NCBI RefSeq assembly: GCF_045788535.1
Contig: NZ_CP074074.1
Coordinates: 1,550,001 to 1,614,000, forward strand
Source: Allotamlana fucoidanivorans
Lineage (GTDB): Bacteria > Bacteroidota > Bacteroidia > Flavobacteriales > Flavobacteriaceae
Direction: 5' to 3'
DNA length: 64,000 nucleotides
Shown here in pieces: positions 16,778 to 26,389 of the stretch. A program made the position numbers and the translations under genes. The notes under the pieces are model-generated. The model searched no databases. It was given only the letters and a program-made list of their open reading frames with translations, and was not told the origin of the DNA. The first letter of the stretch is position 1. Every line of letters begins with the position of its first letter.

Positions 16778-17851
16778 ATGAAAAGAAAAATAACCTTAAA
16801 ACAAATCGCTAGGGAGTTAGATGTTTCTATTTCTACGGTATCTAAAGCCTTGAGTAATAGCCCTGAAATAAGTCAGGATACCACACAAAAAATTCAGGCT
16901 TTTGCTAAATTGTATAATTATAGACCCAATAATATTGCCTTAAGCTTAAAAAACAGGAAAACGAAAACTATCGGAATTCTTATCCCAGAGATTGTTCATC
17001 ACTTCTTTTCTACAGTTATTAGAGGAATAGAGTTAATTGCTAACAGGAGGGGTTATAATGTTATTGTTGGGTTATCCAATGAATCGTTTACAAAAGAGGT
17101 TATTAACATGGAGCTACTGGCTAATGGAAGTATAGATGGGTTTATTCTGTCTATCTCTAAAGAAACGCTTTTAAAAAAAGATTTTCATCATTTTAATGAA
17201 ACCATGAGTCAAGGCATGCCTATTGTTATGTTTGATCGGGTTGCCGATGAAGTAGATTGTGACAAAGTTATTGTTGATGACTTTAATGGTGCAGTAAAAG
17301 CTGTTGAAAAGCTAATATCAAAACAAAGTGAAAACATAGCACTGATTAGCACTATGGATTATATTAGTGTTGGGAAGCTTAGAACAGAAGGTTATATGTA
17401 TGCGCTTCAAAAGAATGGGTTGCCTGTAAATCCAGATCTTGTTTTAAAAATAGATGACGGGCTAGATGTAGAGAATCATCTTGAGATATTAGAACAAGAA
17501 ATAGAGCAATTCCTTAAAAGCAATATTGGTATTGATGGCATTTTTGCAGTAAATGAGTTATATGCTGTGAGTGCTATGAAAGTAGCAAAGAAATTAGGAT
17601 ATAGAATTCCTGATGATGTACAGGTGATTGGTTTTACTGATGGCGTATTATCTAAACACGCATCACCAAGTTTAACTACGGTTAGTCAACATGGTCAAAG
17701 AATGGGTGAACAAGCGGCTAATCTTTTAATAGATAGATTGGAAGCTCAAGAAGCGGAAATAGATCAATACATTATTAATAATGATAGAAAACCAGACTAT
17801 ATTAAAATGGTGATTGAAACAGAAATTATTGAAAGAGAATCAACTAAATAA
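16778..17851 (+). CDS. LacI-family transcriptional regulator of the maltodextrin locus
   Basis: 357 residues. The N-terminal helix-turn-helix is ITLKQIARELDVSISTVSKALS (residues 4-25), followed by the hinge YRPNNIALSLKNRKTKTIGIL. Residues 60-340 form the periplasmic-binding-protein-like sensor (IPEIVHHFFSTVIRGIE, MFDRV, DVQVIGFTDG, PSLTTVSQHG). It is divergent from susC and upstream of the transporter/phosphorylase operon, and the intergenic CG palindrome is a natural binding site. A maltose- or glucan-derived inducer is inferred from context. It is not an AraC- or SusR-type membrane regulator as in Bacteroides. Confidence 0.94.
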   Translation: MKRKITLKQIARELDVSISTVSKALSNSPEISQDTTQKIQAFAKLYNYRPNNIALSLKNRKTKTIGILIPEIVHHFFSTVIRGIELIANRRGYNVIVGLSNESFTKEVINMELLANGSIDGFILSISKETLLKKDFHHFNETMSQGMPIVMFDRVADEVDCDKVIVDDFNGAVKAVEKLISKQSENIALISTMDYISVGKLRTEGYMYALQKNGLPVNPDLVLKIDDGLDVENHLEILEQEIEQFLKSNIGIDGIFAVNELYAVSAMKVAKKLGYRIPDDVQVIGFTDGVLSKHASPSLTTVSQHGQRMGEQAANLLIDRLEAQEAEIDQYIINNDRKPDYIKMVIETEIIERESTK

Positions 17852-17881
17852 AAAATAGTTAGGATAAATTAAAATCTTTTA

Positions 17882-17955
17882 TATCTTTGTGACTTAATCA
17901 AAACTTATATTTTCTCTTCTCACTTTAAGTTTTGATAAGTATATCGCTTATCAAA
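17882..17955 (+). promoter_or_regulatory. Leader of the transporter operon: -7 element plus alternative inverted repeats
   Basis: TATCTTTG (17882-17889) fits a -7 element. Downstream are three related arms: A 17893-17907, B 17926-17939 and C 17947-17955. A pairs with B over 14 bp with a single bulge; the distal part of B (TTTGATAAG) pairs perfectly with C (CTTATCAAA). A-B and B-C exclude each other. The structure may be an RNA switch, or a set of DNA operator half-sites (TTTGATAAG). The transporter start codon is 27 bp further on. Confidence 0.5.
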
Positions 17956-17982
17956 TAGTATTAATTTAAAATATACTATTTA

Positions 17983-19332
17983 ATGGAAAAGCGTAGATTA
18001 AGTTTCATGGAAATCTGGAATATGAGTTTCGGATTCCTTGGAATTCAAATGGGATTTGCCCTTCAAAATGCCAATGCTAGTAGAATTCTTCAAATATTTG
18101 GGGCTGATGTGCATCATCTGTCTTGGTTTTGGATTATAGCGCCTTTAATGGGTTTAATTGTGCAACCTGTTATTGGGCATTACAGTGATAATACTTGGGG
18201 CAGGTTTGGAAGAAGAAAACCCTACTTTTTAGTTGGAGCCATTTTGGCTTCAATTGGGTTGGTTTTAATGCCACAAGCCGATATTTTTATTGCGTTCTTA
18301 CCGGCCTTATGGGTTGGTGCAGGCATGCTTATGATTATGGATGCATCTTTTAATATTGCTATGGAGCCTTTTAGGGCGCTTGTTGGTGATAATTTAAGAA
18401 CTGATCAAAGAACCTTAGGTTTTAGTGTGCAAACGGCTCTTATTGGTTTTGGTGCCGTAATAGGTTCGTGGTTGCCTTATGCTCTAGCAAATTGGTTTGG
18501 TGTTTCCAATGAAACCTCTCAAGGCGTTGTACCAACTAATTTAATCCTATCCTTCATTATAGGAGCCATAATTTTGGTTATTTCAATTTTAGTAACGGTC
18601 TTAACTACAAAAGAGTATTCTCCTGAAGAATTAGCTAGTTTTGAAGATCAATCAAATGAAAATGACGAAGTACAGCAAACGGAAGAACAATCTAGTTTAT
18701 TAGATATTTTTGAAGACTTCAAGAAAATGCCAGTAACTATGCGCCAACTCAGTTGGGTGCAGTTCTTTTCTTGGTTTGGTCTTTTTGGGTTGTGGGTATT
18801 TGCAACACCCGCTATTGCACAACATGTTTATGGCTTGCCACATACAGATAGTAGTAGTGCTGATTATCAAAATGCAGGTGATTGGGTGGGAATCCTTTTT
18901 GGGGTGTATAACTTGATATCCGCATTTTATGCCTTTGCACTACCCTATATAGCAAAAAAAGTAGGAAGAAAAAAAACACACTCTATATCGTTAATCATAG
19001 GAGGTTTAGGAATGCTTTCTATATACATTATGCCAGATAAAAATTGGCTAATACTTTCTATGGTTGGGGTAGGAATGGCTTGGGCTAGTATTTTAGCTAT
19101 GCCCTACGCTATTTTGGCAGGATCAATTTCACCAAAAAAAATGGGTGTTTATATGGGGATCTTTAATTTTTTCATTGTGATTCCGCAAATAGTAAATGCA
19201 TTAATTGGTGGTCCGTTAGTAAAATATGCATACAGTAATCACGCCATTTTTGCTCTTGTAATGAGTGGTGTAAGTTTTTTAATAGCAGCGTCTTTGGTGT
19301 TTAAAGTGAAAGACGTTGATGATGTCGTTTAA
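17983..19332 (+). CDS. MFS sugar transporter (SLC45/GPH-like, probable maltose importer)
   Basis: 449 residues with 12 predicted membrane segments and no signal peptide. The segment SDNTWGRFGRRKPYFLVGAI between helices 2 and 3 has the GRRKP/GRRRP motif of sucrose/maltose proton symporters (SLC45/SUT-like). A soluble acidic loop (about residues 210-250) splits the two six-helix bundles. The second half carries the matching VGRKKTHSISL motif. Inner-membrane location. It heads an operon with beta-phosphoglucomutase and GH65 phosphorylase (14 bp to the next gene), so it most likely imports maltose or short maltodextrins for phosphorolysis. Confidence 0.9.
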   Translation: MEKRRLSFMEIWNMSFGFLGIQMGFALQNANASRILQIFGADVHHLSWFWIIAPLMGLIVQPVIGHYSDNTWGRFGRRKPYFLVGAILASIGLVLMPQADIFIAFLPALWVGAGMLMIMDASFNIAMEPFRALVGDNLRTDQRTLGFSVQTALIGFGAVIGSWLPYALANWFGVSNETSQGVVPTNLILSFIIGAIILVISILVTVLTTKEYSPEELASFEDQSNENDEVQQTEEQSSLLDIFEDFKKMPVTMRQLSWVQFFSWFGLFGLWVFATPAIAQHVYGLPHTDSSSADYQNAGDWVGILFGVYNLISAFYAFALPYIAKKVGRKKTHSISLIIGGLGMLSIYIMPDKNWLILSMVGVGMAWASILAMPYAILAGSISPKKMGVYMGIFNFFIVIPQIVNALIGGPLVKYAYSNHAIFALVMSGVSFLIAASLVFKVKDVDDVV

Positions 19333-19346
19333 TATAAATAAGAAAA

Positions 19347-20003
19347 ATGAGTACAATAGGAGTAATTTTTGATTTGGATGGTGTGATAGTAGATACGGCA
19401 AAGTATCACTTTTTAGCATGGAAAGATTTGGCAGATGAATTAGGTTTTGAGTTTACTGAGGCTCATAATGAATTGCTTAAAGGCGTTAGTAGAGTAAGGT
19501 CTTTGGAGATTTTACTAGACATTGGCAATGTAAAACTATCTGAAGAAAAAAAGCAGGAATATCTTATCAGTAAAAATGAGGTGTATCTTGGTTATATTAC
19601 TAAAATGGGGCCAGACGAAATACTTCCTGGAGCAGAAGATTTGCTTAATAACTTAGATGCGCTTGAGGTAAAATACGTTCTGGGATCTGCAAGTAAAAAT
19701 GCTCCTTTAATTTTAAAACAGGTAGGATTGTTAGATCGTTTTGCAGCCATTGTTGATGGTAACAGCGTATCTAAAGCCAAACCAGACCCTGAAGTTTTTT
19801 TAATAGGCGCTGAAAAATTAGGGCTTCCTCCTGAAAAATGTATCGTTTTTGAAGATGCCATTGCAGGGGTTGAAGCGGCTAAAGCAGCCCATATGGTTTC
19901 TATAGGTATTGGTGATCAAGAAACACTAAGCCATGCAAACTTTAACTTTAACAACTTAACTGAAATACCAGAAGATTTCTTTGCTCAGTTTATTTCAGAA
20001 TAA
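19347..20003 (+). CDS. pgmB: Beta-phosphoglucomutase
   Basis: 218 residues, HAD superfamily. GVIFDLDGVIVDTAKYHFLAW carries the nucleophile and acid/base Asp (DxD) plus the His/Trp cap motif of beta-PGM; LKGVSRVRSLEILL is the substrate loop; VLGSASKNAP gives motif II Ser; KAKPDPEVFL the motif III Lys; and VFEDAIAGVEAAKAA motif IV. It isomerises beta-glucose-1-phosphate to glucose-6-phosphate in the cytosol. It is placed directly before the GH65 phosphorylase (11 bp gap), which produces the beta-anomer. Confidence 0.95.
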   Translation: MSTIGVIFDLDGVIVDTAKYHFLAWKDLADELGFEFTEAHNELLKGVSRVRSLEILLDIGNVKLSEEKKQEYLISKNEVYLGYITKMGPDEILPGAEDLLNNLDALEVKYVLGSASKNAPLILKQVGLLDRFAAIVDGNSVSKAKPDPEVFLIGAEKLGLPPEKCIVFEDAIAGVEAAKAAHMVSIGIGDQETLSHANFNFNNLTEIPEDFFAQFISE

Positions 20004-20014
20004 AATAGAAAATA

Positions 20015-22324
20015 ATGAATTTAGATTATATAAAACCAAACAATTGGTCAATCATTGAAGAAGGATTTGAGCCAAGTCATGTAGAAGCTTCTGAGAGTAT
20101 TTTCAGTATTGGTAATGGTGCCATGGGGCAACGTGCCAATTTTGAAGAACAATACTCTGGGGCAACATTTCAAGGAAGTTACATCGCTGGGGTGTATTAT
20201 CCAGATAAAACACGCGTAGGTTGGTGGAAAAATGGTTATCCAGAATATTTTGCTAAAGTACTTAATGCACCAAGTTGGATAGGTATAAACGTAATTGTTA
20301 ATGGGGAATCCTTAGATTTGAATACCTGTAAATCGGTTGATGATTTCAGAAGAGAACTCAATATGAAAGAAGGTTGGTTATCTAGAACTTTCAGAGCCAC
20401 CCTTCCTAATGATATTGAAGTAGAAGTAAAATCGGTTCGCTTTTTAAGTTTAGATTTAGATGAGGTTGGTGCTATTCGCTACCAAGTAACTCCTTTAAAT
20501 GTTGATGCCGAAATTACCTTTCAACCATATTTAGATTCAGGCATCATGAATGAAGATTCTAATTGGGATGATAAATTTTGGGATACAACTAAAATAAGTG
20601 AAACCAATCAACAGGCTTTTATTGAAGCCAAAACCATGAAAACAGGTTTTCACACTTGCGCGTTTATGACATCGCAATTGTTGGTTAATGGCATTTCAAA
20701 AGATTTTGAGCCTGAGACCAAAATTGAAGACCTTAAAATTACCTATAGTTATACCGCTCAAATTAAGCAGAATGAAACCTTTACCATTCATAAATTTGGT
20801 GGCTATACTGTAGACAGATATTACGATAAATCAAAATTAGTTGATACCGCTAAAGAGGTGCTTCAGAAAGCTACGGCTAAAGGGTTTGAGAAAATGTTAG
20901 CAGATCAAGCGCAAGCATGGGCTGGAATTTGGGACATGGCAGATATTGTTATTGAAGGCGATGTAAAAGCGCAACAAGGTATTCGTTTTAATATCTTTCA
21001 TTTAAATCAAACCTATTTAGGTAAAGATGCCAGATTAAATATTGGTCCAAAAGGATTTACAGGAGAAAAATATGGCGGAAGCACTTATTGGGATACCGAA
21101 GCCTATTGCATACCTTTCTATATGGCCACAAAAGATCAGCAGGTGGCTAGAACACTTTTAGAGTACCGTTATCACCATTTAGATAAAGCTATTGAGAATG
21201 CAGGTAAATTAGGGTTTACCAATGGAGCTGCTTTATATCCTATGGTTACCATGAATGGTGAAGAGTGTCACAATGAATGGGAAATTACCTTTGAGGAAAT
21301 CCATAGAAATGGCGCCATAGCATTTGCTATTTATAACTACCACAGATATACGGGAGATTATAGTTACATCCCTGAAAAAGGACTGGAAGTACTTATAGGT
21401 ATTGCGCGTTTTTGGCACCAAAGAGCTACGTTTTCTACCGATAAGGATAAGTATGTTATTCTTGGTGTAACAGGGCCTAATGAATATGAAAATAATGTAA
21501 ACAACAACTGGTATACCAATTATTTGGCAAAATGGTGTATTGAATATGCTTTAGAAAATATCGCAAAAGTAAAAACCAATTATTTTACCGATTACGACAG
21601 AATCAACGCAAAAGTAAACCTTTCTGAATCTGAATTAGAAGCGTGGAAAGCAGTTGCCCAAAACATGTATTTTCCATACTCAGAAAAGCATGGCGTATAC
21701 TTACAACAAGATGGGTTTTTAGATAAAGAATTAATCACTGTGGCCGATTTACCTAAAAGTGAACGACCTATCAATCAGAAGTGGTCTTGGGATAGAATTT
21801 TACGTTCACCCTACATTAAACAGGCAGATACTTTACAAGGGTTTTACTTCTTTGAAGATGATTTTACAACAGAAGCACTTGAAAGACATTTTGATTTTTA
21901 CGAACCATTTACGGTACATGAAAGTTCATTGTCACCTTGTGTACATAGTATTCAGGCGGCAAAGTTGGGTAGAATGGATCAGGCCTATACCTTTTACTTA
22001 CGCACTTCTAGATTGGATCTTGACGATTATAATCATGAAGTTCATGAAGGCTTACACATTACGTCTATGGCAGGCACTTGGATGAGTATTGTTGAAGGCT
22101 TTGGAGGCATGCGTGTTAAGGATGATTTATTAGCCTTTGCACCTAAAATTCCAAAGCAATGGCAGGGGTATTCTTTTAAAGTAAACTTCAGAAATCATGT
22201 TTTAAAGGTAAATGTTACTCAGAGCAACACAAGTTTTCAAGTTGTAAAAGGCGAAGCACTAGATATTTTAGTGAATGGTAAGTTGACTAAATTGGAGTAT
22301 ACACCTTTAACTGTTGAACACTAA
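20015..22324 (+). CDS. GH65 maltose phosphorylase (kojibiose/trehalose phosphorylase family)
   Basis: 769 residues, the usual GH65 length. An N-terminal beta-sandwich (1-270) is followed by the (alpha/alpha)6 barrel with GGSTYWDTEAYCIPFY, GAALYPMVTMNGEECHNEWE, VTGPNEYENNVNNNWYTN (the Glu of NEYE is the general acid), and KWSWDRILRSPYIKQADTLQG. No signal peptide, so cytosolic. The enzyme splits an alpha-glucoside with phosphate, giving beta-glucose-1-P and glucose. Co-transcription with pgmB and a maltose-type transporter, among alpha-amylases, argues for maltose rather than trehalose or kojibiose as substrate; the sequence alone does not prove it. Confidence 0.93.
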   Translation: MNLDYIKPNNWSIIEEGFEPSHVEASESIFSIGNGAMGQRANFEEQYSGATFQGSYIAGVYYPDKTRVGWWKNGYPEYFAKVLNAPSWIGINVIVNGESLDLNTCKSVDDFRRELNMKEGWLSRTFRATLPNDIEVEVKSVRFLSLDLDEVGAIRYQVTPLNVDAEITFQPYLDSGIMNEDSNWDDKFWDTTKISETNQQAFIEAKTMKTGFHTCAFMTSQLLVNGISKDFEPETKIEDLKITYSYTAQIKQNETFTIHKFGGYTVDRYYDKSKLVDTAKEVLQKATAKGFEKMLADQAQAWAGIWDMADIVIEGDVKAQQGIRFNIFHLNQTYLGKDARLNIGPKGFTGEKYGGSTYWDTEAYCIPFYMATKDQQVARTLLEYRYHHLDKAIENAGKLGFTNGAALYPMVTMNGEECHNEWEITFEEIHRNGAIAFAIYNYHRYTGDYSYIPEKGLEVLIGIARFWHQRATFSTDKDKYVILGVTGPNEYENNVNNNWYTNYLAKWCIEYALENIAKVKTNYFTDYDRINAKVNLSESELEAWKAVAQNMYFPYSEKHGVYLQQDGFLDKELITVADLPKSERPINQKWSWDRILRSPYIKQADTLQGFYFFEDDFTTEALERHFDFYEPFTVHESSLSPCVHSIQAAKLGRMDQAYTFYLRTSRLDLDDYNHEVHEGLHITSMAGTWMSIVEGFGGMRVKDDLLAFAPKIPKQWQGYSFKVNFRNHVLKVNVTQSNTSFQVVKGEALDILVNGKLTKLEYTPLTVEH

Positions 22325-22390
22325 GACTAAAATCAAAGCATTTTCAAGTCTAAAAAACCTTATTAAGATTAATAGAAAATAAAAGGAATC

Positions 22391-24310
22391 ATGAAATATG
22401 AAACAAATACGTTATTGTTAAAACGACATCCTATATGTGTTATTCTAACCTTATTTCTTTTTAGTATGACTGTAAATTCACAAATTAATCGTGTTGAACC
22501 AGCTTACTGGTGGATTGGTTTTAAAGATACCTCACTTCAGTTACTAGTGCATCATCCAGATATTTCATTGGCTACGCCAGTTATAAACCATGAGGGTGTT
22601 ACTATTGAAAACATTCATAAAGCTGATAGCCCCAATTATATGTTTATCGATTTAAATATTCATGCATCTACCAAACCCGGGTTCTTTGATATTGTTTTTA
22701 ATCAAAAAGGAAAAGAAACACTCACTTACAAGTATGAACTCAAACAAAGAGAACGCTTGGCTGAAGCGTATCAGGGCTTTGATAGCAGTGATGCCATTTA
22801 TTTGATAACACCAGATCGATTTGCCAATGGTAATCCTGAAAACGATATTGTAGAGACTTTGCTTGAAAAAACCATTGATAGATCTGATGATTATGCGCGT
22901 CATGGGGGTGATATTCAAGGAATTATTAATCATCTTGATTATATTGATGATTTGGGTTTTACGGCCATTTGGTCTAGTCCGTTGTTAACAAATAATATGG
23001 CATCAGGGTCATATCATGGTTACGCCATTACAGATTATTATGAAATTGATCCGCGTTACGGAACATTTCAAGACTATAAGTTGCTATCAGATCAAATGGC
23101 TAAACGTGGGATGAAATTAATCATTGATCAGGTGGCCAACCATTGCGGTTTAGAGCATTGGTGGATGAAAGATTTGCCGTTTAAAGATTGGGTAAATTAT
23201 CAGAAAAATTACGAAAAAAACAAGGATAACTGGAATTCAGAAATAACAAAGCGCTCTAATCATAAAAGAACAACCAATCAAGATCCGTATGCGGCAAGTT
23301 CAGATAAAGACGGTATGGTAAAAGGGTGGTTTGTTGAAACCATGCCAGATTTGAATCAGCGTAATCCGTTTATGGCCAAATATATTATTCAAAATAGCAT
23401 TTGGTGGATAGAAGCATGTAACCTTGGAGGCATTCGTCAAGATACCTATCCGTATCCAGATAAGGAATTTATGAGTGTTTGGGCAGGAACCATTATGAAT
23501 GAGTATCCAAACTTTAGCATTGTAGGTGAAGAATGGAGTTACAACCCGCTTATCATAGGGTATTGGCAAAGAGGTGCTAAAAACCATGATGGGTATGAGT
23601 CTAATTTAAGATCTCCAATGGATTTTGCCATGCAGGCCACTGTAGTTAGCGGTCTTAATGAAGCTGATAACTGGAATGAAGGTTTAATTAAAATATATGA
23701 AGGTTTAGCCAATGACTTCCATTATACGAGCGCCCAAGATTTGATGGTTTTTCCAGATAATCATGATATGAGTCGCATTTATACACAACTCAAAGGTGAT
23801 GTAGCAAACACAAAAATGGCCGTAAGCTATTTGTTAGTCATACCAAGAATACCTCAAATTTATTATGGAACAGAGATATTGATGGATGACTTCAAAAATC
23901 CTGGAGATCATGGTTTGGTAAGAACAGATTTTCCAGGAGGATGGGATGGTGATACTGTTAATGCCTTTACCGGCGAAGGCTTAACTGAAACACAAAAAGG
24001 CATGCAATATTTTCTAAAACAAATACTGAATTATAGAAAAAACAGTAAAGCCATTCATAATGGGAAAACTGTTCATTTTTCACCTGAAAATGGTGTTTAT
24101 GTGCTGTTTAGAGTTTTTGAAGACGAAATAGTTATGCATATCATTAACAAAAATGAAGCTCCTGTTTCTTTAGAGTTAAAACGTTTTAAAGAAATGAACG
24201 TATCGGGTAAAACCTTTAAAAATATAATAACTTCAGAAGAATTGGTGTGGAAAGATGTTTTAGAACTTACTCAAAAAGGAAGCGTGATTTTAACAACAAA
24301 ATTGAATTAA
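22391..24310 (+). CDS. GH13 periplasmic alpha-glucan hydrolase (SusA/neopullulanase-like)
   Basis: 639 residues with a signal peptide ending near MTVNSQ. The N-terminal ~85 residues match the cyclomaltodextrinase-type N domain (EPAYWWIGF, LQLLVHH). The barrel shows AIYLITPDRFANG, IIDQVANHCG (region I), GIRQDTYPYPD with the nucleophile Asp (region II), IVGEEW with the acid Glu (region III), and FPDNHDMSR (region IV). A short C-terminal beta domain follows. The fold corresponds to SusA-type enzymes that degrade maltodextrins and cyclodextrins in the periplasm. There is a 66-bp gap to the phosphorylase upstream; the next gene starts 18 bp downstream. Confidence 0.93.
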   Translation: MKYETNTLLLKRHPICVILTLFLFSMTVNSQINRVEPAYWWIGFKDTSLQLLVHHPDISLATPVINHEGVTIENIHKADSPNYMFIDLNIHASTKPGFFDIVFNQKGKETLTYKYELKQRERLAEAYQGFDSSDAIYLITPDRFANGNPENDIVETLLEKTIDRSDDYARHGGDIQGIINHLDYIDDLGFTAIWSSPLLTNNMASGSYHGYAITDYYEIDPRYGTFQDYKLLSDQMAKRGMKLIIDQVANHCGLEHWWMKDLPFKDWVNYQKNYEKNKDNWNSEITKRSNHKRTTNQDPYAASSDKDGMVKGWFVETMPDLNQRNPFMAKYIIQNSIWWIEACNLGGIRQDTYPYPDKEFMSVWAGTIMNEYPNFSIVGEEWSYNPLIIGYWQRGAKNHDGYESNLRSPMDFAMQATVVSGLNEADNWNEGLIKIYEGLANDFHYTSAQDLMVFPDNHDMSRIYTQLKGDVANTKMAVSYLLVIPRIPQIYYGTEILMDDFKNPGDHGLVRTDFPGGWDGDTVNAFTGEGLTETQKGMQYFLKQILNYRKNSKAIHNGKTVHFSPENGVYVLFRVFEDEIVMHIINKNEAPVSLELKRFKEMNVSGKTFKNIITSEELVWKDVLELTQKGSVILTTKLN

Positions 24311-24328
24311 TAAAATAGATTTAAAACC

Positions 24329-26389
24329 ATGTATAGATGGTGTGTTTTAGTATGTAGTGCTCTGTTTTTATGGTCGTGTTTTGGCAAAAAAAACGATAAA
24401 GACAATCCTATACTTGGTGATGAACTTGTAACTTTTATTGTTAAGGGCTTGCCTGAAAGTCATGATTTTAACAATGATTTGTTTATTTCAGGCAATTTTG
24501 AAGGTTGGTCAGGTGGGCGCAATCTATTTAAACTTAAAAAATTACGGAATCAGTATCAAATTACAGTACCAAAATACAAGGAACACATTAGTTTTAAGTT
24601 CACCAAAGGCGATTGGAATTCAGTAGAATGCGCGTCAGATGGTAATCCCATAGAAAATAGGGTTTATTCCTTTAATAAATTAAATGATACTGTAAATATC
24701 CATATAGTGAATTGGCAGGATTCGGGACATGTTAATTCTTCTACAGCGGCTGCAAATGTCACTGTGTTTGCTGAAAATTATAACATACCTCAATTAAAAA
24801 GAACGCGAAAAATTACTGTGTATTTACCTCCAAATTATGAAAGTTCAACCAATTACTACCCTGTGTTATATCTGCAAGACGGACAAAATGTTTTTGATAT
24901 AAAAACATCTTATAGTGGGGAATGGGAAGTTGACGAAACCCTTAATAAATTATATGAAAAATTGGGTTTTGGTTTAATTGTGGTGGCTGTCGATCATGGA
25001 AATGATAAAAGACTGAGTGAGTATGCCCCTTGGGATGCAGAACGTCATGGAAAAGGTGAGGCTAAAGGCTATTTAGATTTTTTAGTAAATACACTTAAGT
25101 CAGAAATAGATCATACATTTCGAACAAAATCAAATCCTGAAAACACCGCTATTATAGGAGCTTCAATGGGTGGTTTGTTTGCACATTATGCAGCGTTTGA
25201 AAGACCCGGTGTGTTTGGTAAATCGGCTGTGTTTTCACCCTCGTTTTGGTATTTTAATCAGGTTTATGATTTTACAACCAAACGAGCTCATGCAGCTAAC
25301 AAGTCTAAGGTGTATCTTTTAGGGGGTGGTAAAGAGTCTAGTGATATGGAGACCCATGTCACTAAAATGTATACGCTTTTAATTAACCAAGGTTTTAACA
25401 GGCAAAATCTAAAAATGAAAATAACTCCTGAAGGCACTCATAGTGAATCGTTTTGGAAAAATGAATTTGAAACAGCTATTAAATGGTTGTTCAATATGCC
25501 AGAAACCACCATGACATTTAAGCCGTATAGGGGCATTAATGTATCAAATGGGAGTTTAATGCGATTAGAGGGGTATACCTCAAAGTATATAGTGTCAAGA
25601 CCTGTTGATGTTTGGCTTCCTGAAAACTATTCCGAAGATAAAAAATATGCGGTATTATATATGCATGATGGACAAATGCTTTTTGACCCCGCCAGTACTT
25701 GGAACAAACAAGCATGGAAAGTAGATAAGGTGGCTACAAAACTGTTGAATAAAGGGGTTGTAAAAGATTTTATTATAGTAGGCATCCATAATATAAAAAA
25801 CTTGCGTTGGCAGGATTTATTTCCTCAGAAAGTCTTTAAAAACTTAAGCCCAGATATTCAAAAAAAGGCCTTGGCATTAAAAGCTGATCCCAACTCTGAT
25901 AAAGCTTTACATGGTGATAACTATTTACGATTTATAGTTCAAGAACTCAAGCCACTTGTTGATGAACAATTTTCAACCTACACCAATCTTGAAAATACAT
26001 TTGTAGCTGGATCAAGTATGGGTGGTTTAATGTCTATGTATGCTATCTGTGAGTATCCAAATGTATTTGGTGCGGCGGCATGTCTCTCAACGCATTGGCC
26101 TGGAGTAGTACCAGTTTCAGATACGTTTTCAACCGTGCCTCATGCCATTCTTAATTATATGGAAACGCATTTGCCCAATCCCAAAACCCATCGTCTGTAT
26201 TTCGATTATGGCACAGAAACCCTTGATAAGCATTATCTGCAGTATGCTTTACAGGTTGAAAATATTTTAAAACCAAACGGCTATACCAAACCGCAATATG
26301 AAAATTTTAAGTTCCAGGGTGCAGATCATACAGAGAGCGCTTGGAACAAACGTTTACATATTCCATTAACATATTTATTAAAAAAGTAG
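24329..26389 (+). CDS. Lipoprotein with starch-binding-like module and two esterase-D-type alpha/beta hydrolase domains
   Basis: 686 residues. MYRWCVLVCSALFLWSC gives a lipobox. Residues 30-135 form a CBM20/E-set-like beta module (LFISGNFEGWSGG, FKFTKGDWNSVECASDGNPIENR). Two homologous esterase-D (putative esterase) domains follow: the first (about 145-385) with ITVYLPPNYE, VLYLQDGQNVFD and nucleophile GASMGG; the second (about 405-685) with VWLPENY, VLYMHDGQMLFD and nucleophile GSSMGG, and a C-terminal HTES-type His in each. The family cleaves acyl or similar esters. The position inside a glucan operon suggests deacylation of modified glucans or a binding/processing role, but the substrate is unknown. 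The next gene starts at the base after its stop. Confidence 0.85.
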   Translation: MYRWCVLVCSALFLWSCFGKKNDKDNPILGDELVTFIVKGLPESHDFNNDLFISGNFEGWSGGRNLFKLKKLRNQYQITVPKYKEHISFKFTKGDWNSVECASDGNPIENRVYSFNKLNDTVNIHIVNWQDSGHVNSSTAAANVTVFAENYNIPQLKRTRKITVYLPPNYESSTNYYPVLYLQDGQNVFDIKTSYSGEWEVDETLNKLYEKLGFGLIVVAVDHGNDKRLSEYAPWDAERHGKGEAKGYLDFLVNTLKSEIDHTFRTKSNPENTAIIGASMGGLFAHYAAFERPGVFGKSAVFSPSFWYFNQVYDFTTKRAHAANKSKVYLLGGGKESSDMETHVTKMYTLLINQGFNRQNLKMKITPEGTHSESFWKNEFETAIKWLFNMPETTMTFKPYRGINVSNGSLMRLEGYTSKYIVSRPVDVWLPENYSEDKKYAVLYMHDGQMLFDPASTWNKQAWKVDKVATKLLNKGVVKDFIIVGIHNIKNLRWQDLFPQKVFKNLSPDIQKKALALKADPNSDKALHGDNYLRFIVQELKPLVDEQFSTYTNLENTFVAGSSMGGLMSMYAICEYPNVFGAAACLSTHWPGVVPVSDTFSTVPHAILNYMETHLPNPKTHRLYFDYGTETLDKHYLQYALQVENILKPNGYTKPQYENFKFQGADHTESAWNKRLHIPLTYLLKK

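Noticed and set aside
22391..24310. Apparent deviation of GH13 region II (GIRQDTYPY instead of DGFRxD)
   Set aside because: This variant is normal for SusA/neopullulanase-like enzymes and keeps the nucleophile Asp.
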